A stretch of 18,824 bases of DNA, from assembly GCA_004000155.1 (NCBI GenBank), contig RCSS01000003.1, forward strand, positions 1 to 18,824, in the 5' to 3' direction. This DNA comes from Tubulinosema ratisbonensis (taxonomy: Eukaryota > Microsporidia > Tubulinosematidae). Under the pieces are notes generated by a model. It did no database searches, was not told the DNA's origin, and worked only from the letters and a program-made list of their open reading frames with translations. Within the stretch, counting starts at the first letter, position 1. Each line of letters starts with the position of its first letter. This document shows, in pieces, positions 17,435 to 18,824 of the stretch. A program made the translations under genes and the position numbers.

Positions 17435-17600
17435 CTGTAATCCCAAAGAACAGCATCGGAGTAATTTTTTACTCTGGGGAAAGTCCTCGGACAAATCGCA
17501 GAAACGCACCCTGAAAAGGAAAGTTTAGTCATTTGAAATAGTTATGCTGTTAGGTATTGGTCTACCAAACAAAATGAGGCTTACTCTTGGGAGTACAACC
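17435..17600 (+). ncRNA. RNase P/MRP-family RNA, RNase MRP RNA favoured
   Basis: The family core can be paired directly. P1: TGTA and TCCCAA (17436-17446) pair with TTGGGA and TACA (17587-17597) around one A-G mismatch. P2: AACAGCAT (17449-17456) pairs with ATGCTGTT (17544-17551). P3 is a simple hairpin, GAGTAA/TTACTC (17459-17474). CR-I GGGGAAAGTCC leads P4: AAG, bulged T (17484), CCTCG pairs with TGAGGCTT (17575-17582) in CR-V, ACAAAATGAGGCTTA. The universally bulged U is kept. A P19-like hairpin TTGG/CCAA lies between P2 and CR-V. Only 54 nt remain between P4 and P2. They contain GCAGAAACGC, resembling the MRP P8 GARAR loop, and CCT-GAAA-AGG. No CR-II/CR-III of RNase P is seen, so MRP (pre-rRNA cleavage in the nucleolus) is preferred over RNase P. 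At about 165 nt it is very small. Confidence 0.82.
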
Positions 17601-17601
17601 C

Positions 17602-17605
17602 TTTT
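17602..17605 (+). terminator. Likely Pol III terminator of the RNase MRP/P RNA
   Basis: A TTTT run begins a few bases after the 3' strand of P1. A longer T6 run also lies inside the gene at 17465-17470. Confidence 0.5.
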
Positions 17606-17647
17606 AATTTAATTTTTTATTTTTAAAAAATATTTATCCTTTAATTT

Positions 17648-18094
17648 ATGCATGTACGTAAAATGAAAGCATCTGACATCTCAGCCGTAGACAAAATAAA
17701 CAGAAAAANCTTGCCTGAAAACTATCCAGCAGAGTTTTTCTTTTATTGTATTGCTTTCTTTCCTGATTTCTGTCTTGTTGCAGAGATAAATGATGTGGTT
17801 ATTGGATATGTGTTAGGAAAGAAAGAAGGAGAGGCTGGTCATATTATTTCTATAGCAATCATAGATAATTTTAGAGGGTTTAAGTTTGGTACTGCCTTAA
17901 TGAATGAGGTAATAAGACAAATGGTCCTTTATAAACTGTCTTATATTACTTTATATGTTAGGATAGGTAATGACTTAGCTATTAAGTTTTATGAAAGGTT
18001 AGGTTTTACTGTTTTTCAAAGAATACCTAATTACTACCCTGACGAAGAAGATGCATATCAAATGAAAAAGAAAATTATTTTTACATACAAATAA
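17648..18094 (+). CDS. NAA10: NAA10/ARD1-like catalytic subunit of N-terminal acetyltransferase NatA
   Basis: This is a 148-residue, single GNAT domain protein. LPENYP at 22-27 is the NAA10 substrate-loop signature (NAA20 has L.E.Y with a different context). GYVLGK at 53-58, HIISIAI at 65-71, LYVR with the following N, the FYERLGF helix, and NYYPDEEDAYQMKK near the C-terminus all match NAA10/archaeal Ard1. With the NAA15 scaffold it acetylates N-terminal Ser, Ala, Thr and similar residues at the ribosome. The acetyl-CoA pyrophosphate loop, normally R-x-x-G-x-G/A, reads R76-G-F-K79-F-G81, so the conserved Gly is replaced by Lys. Codon 21 contains an N. It starts 43 bp after the Pol III terminator and ends 36 bp from the convergent small gene. 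Confidence 0.87.
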   Translation: MHVRKMKASDISAVDKINRKXLPENYPAEFFFYCIAFFPDFCLVAEINDVVIGYVLGKKEGEAGHIISIAIIDNFRGFKFGTALMNEVIRQMVLYKLSYITLYVRIGNDLAIKFYERLGFTVFQRIPNYYPDEEDAYQMKKKIIFTYK

Positions 18095-18130
18095 ATTATA
18101 AATATTTTTAATAATTTATTTATTTTATTT

Positions 18131-18325
18131 TTAAAAAAATTTTCTCCTTTTTTTTCTATCTACAAAAATATTTTCTTTAACCTCTTTTTGACCTAAAAAC
18201 ACTTTGTTTATGTACTTAACAGTCAAATAAATACCTTCATTGATTNTAATCTCTTCTTCATTCTCTATTTCTTCTATGTCTTCATCTTTGTTTATTAAAT
18301 TTATAAATTCATTTTCATTTATCAT
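18131..18325 (-). CDS. Small hypothetical protein, acidic N-terminus and basic C-terminus
   Basis: This is a 64-residue ORF that I do not recognise. Residues 1-28 are strongly acidic (repeated E/D/N), the middle (about 32-45, IYLTVKYINKVFLG) is beta- or helix-forming, and the end is basic (DRKKRRKFF), suggestive of a nuclear or nucleic-acid-associated protein. Its ATG lies 8 bp from the ATG of an opposite-strand ORF across an ACCCCCTT spacer, and its stop is 36 bp from the end of NAA10. That spacing is typical of real microsporidian genes and argues against a chance frame. One codon contains an N (18246). No function is assigned. Confidence 0.5.
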   Translation of the reverse strand: MINENEFINLINKDEDIEEIENEEEIXINEGIYLTVKYINKVFLGQKEVKENIFVDRKKRRKFF

Positions 18326-18333
18326 ACCCCCTT
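18326..18333. promoter_or_regulatory. 8-bp divergent intergenic spacer with C5 run
   Basis: ACCCCCTT is the whole interval between two head-to-head ATGs. CCC or GGG runs just upstream of start codons are described as microsporidian promoter signals. Here a single C5/G5 run could serve both directions, and the transcription starts must then lie inside the partner's coding sequence or the mRNAs be nearly leaderless. Confidence 0.4.
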
Positions 18334-18483
18334 ATGGATATAAATATTGATGACTTAAATAAAAGTTATGAATCATTGGTTAGTAANCTTACCAGGAGTA
18401 TTAAAGGAAAAGGTAGCATAAATGAAAGTATTGACAGAATGGAAGATGAAATATTTAAGATATTAAATAAATTAGAAAAATAA
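18334..18483 (+). CDS. 49-residue coiled-coil protein, possibly DASH Dad4-like
   Basis: The ORF is ATG to TAA, preceded directly by CCCCCTT. The product is almost entirely helical with a heptad-like pattern. The segment YESLVS.LTRSI (13-24), then INESIDRMEDEIFKIL (30-45) loosely resembles yeast Dad4 (a YEE....LSRI helix followed by LNESV..LN.EL..IN). Dad4 is a very small subunit of the DASH/Dam1 kinetochore ring that couples chromosomes to microtubules. Yeast Dad4 is about 72 residues, so this would lack its C-terminus. Short coiled coils resemble each other easily, so the family call is tentative; the existence of the gene is better supported by its start context. One codon contains an N (18387). 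Confidence 0.45.
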   Translation: MDINIDDLNKSYESLVSXLTRSIKGKGSINESIDRMEDEIFKILNKLEK

Positions 18484-18680
18484 TAATTTAATTTTATAAT
18501 TGAGAATGAAGAATTCTGTTTATGTGTTTTAATTTATTTGAATGACTAATTTGTAATTATTTAATAATTATATTTATACTATATTTTAATTTTTACACCC
18601 TAAATTAAGTAATTATATCTTAAATTAAGTAATAAAACAATTTTATATTATAATTTATATTTTAAATTCAGTAAAAATAC
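18484..18680. other. AT-rich intergenic stretch
   Basis: No gene was recognised. A short repeat, TTAAATTAAGTAAT, occurs twice (about 18600-18613 and 18619-18632), with a related copy of the same type upstream of ERCC1 near 13300-13330. Confidence 0.4.
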
Positions 18681-18824
18681 TCAAAAAACAATTAAATTGA
18701 ATATTAAATACAAAAAAAATGATAATAATTTATTAATAAATTTTTCACTAAGATTTACTTTTGCTTTTTTCTTTCTACCTCTTTCTCTTTGAGAACGTAA
18801 TATATTTAAATTTAAAAGTGTCCC
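18681..18824 (-). CDS. Possible C-terminal end of a gene entering from beyond the right edge
   Basis: On the minus strand one frame is open from the window edge to a TGA at 18681-18683 (47 codons plus stop). It contains a strongly basic stretch (RSQRERGRKKKAKV) before an F/L/I-rich end. The basic part is in sequence less AT-rich than the flanks, as expected of coding DNA, while the other two minus frames stop early. The hydrophobic end may simply be AT-rich read-through. Family unknown, partial at its 5' side. Confidence 0.25.
   Translation of the reverse strand, partial: GTLLNLNILRSQRERGRKKKAKVNLSEKFINKLLSFFLYLIFNLIVF

Noticed and set aside
17435..17600. Reading the MRP/P RNA locus as bacterial-type RNase P
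   Set aside because: CR-I and CR-V are shared by the whole family; the tiny interior, the GAAA-bearing P8-like loop and the microsporidian neighbours fit a nuclear MRP or P RNA.
1..18824. CRISPR array, prophage, operon-type defence system or rRNA genes
   Set aside because: No regularly spaced repeats, phage-like genes, bacterial start signals or rRNA segments are visible; the content is eukaryotic nuclear.

Overview
This window reads as nuclear DNA of a microsporidian (Fungi-related intracellular parasite). It is very AT-rich. The recognisable genes are short, intron-poor eukaryotic proteins separated by only tens of bases: RNA polymerase subunits, a tRNA methyltransferase subunit, a chromatin subunit, nucleotide-excision-repair and Paf1-complex proteins, and an N-terminal acetyltransferase. 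There is no bacterial operon logic and there are no Shine-Dalgarno sites. Sixteen isolated N bases suggest a draft or polymorphic consensus. The species cannot be named from the sequence alone.

Layout. (1) 1-2117 is gene-free and holds the wreck of an ISXO2-like (IS1595/Merlin-type) DDE transposase (about 226-718). (2) 2118-8249 is a compact gene island: RPC5-like Pol III subunit (minus), a candidate box C/D-like RNA in the divergent spacer (minus), TRM6, EAF6-like, RPC19, an ERV2-type sulfhydryl oxidase with a CGC tail, and RPA2 (Pol I second-largest subunit). RPA2 stops abruptly just after its RHGQKG motif. (3) 8250-11538 is a second transposon graveyard with two more ISXO2-like relics (about 9480-9870 and 10574-10908) and one small unplaced ORF. 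(4) 11539-13149 holds tRNA-Tyr(GTA) with an 11-nt intron, ending against a convergent ERCC1/RAD10 gene that has a long N-terminal extension. (5) 13453-14576 is a frameshifted Mutator-like (MULE) transposase with the D, D and E positions still readable. (6) 15272-18483 is a second compact island: CTR9, an RNase P/MRP-family RNA (MRP favoured), NAA10, and two tiny genes whose start codons lie 8 bp apart head to head. An open frame runs off the right edge.

How it fits together. Many of the genes serve Pol I/Pol III and stable-RNA production: RPC5, RPC19, RPA2, TRM6, the RNase MRP/P RNA, tRNA-Tyr and the C/D-like RNA. The rest act in transcription and chromatin (EAF6, CTR9), DNA repair (ERCC1), secretory disulfide formation (ERV2-like) and cotranslational acetylation (NAA10). 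The contrast between tightly packed gene islands and decayed DNA-transposon deserts is the main architectural feature. The most useful second-look items are the RPA2 truncation at the desert boundary, the very small RNase MRP/P RNA with a T6 run in its P3 loop, the candidate C/D RNA, the extended ERCC1, and the 8-bp divergent micro-gene pair.
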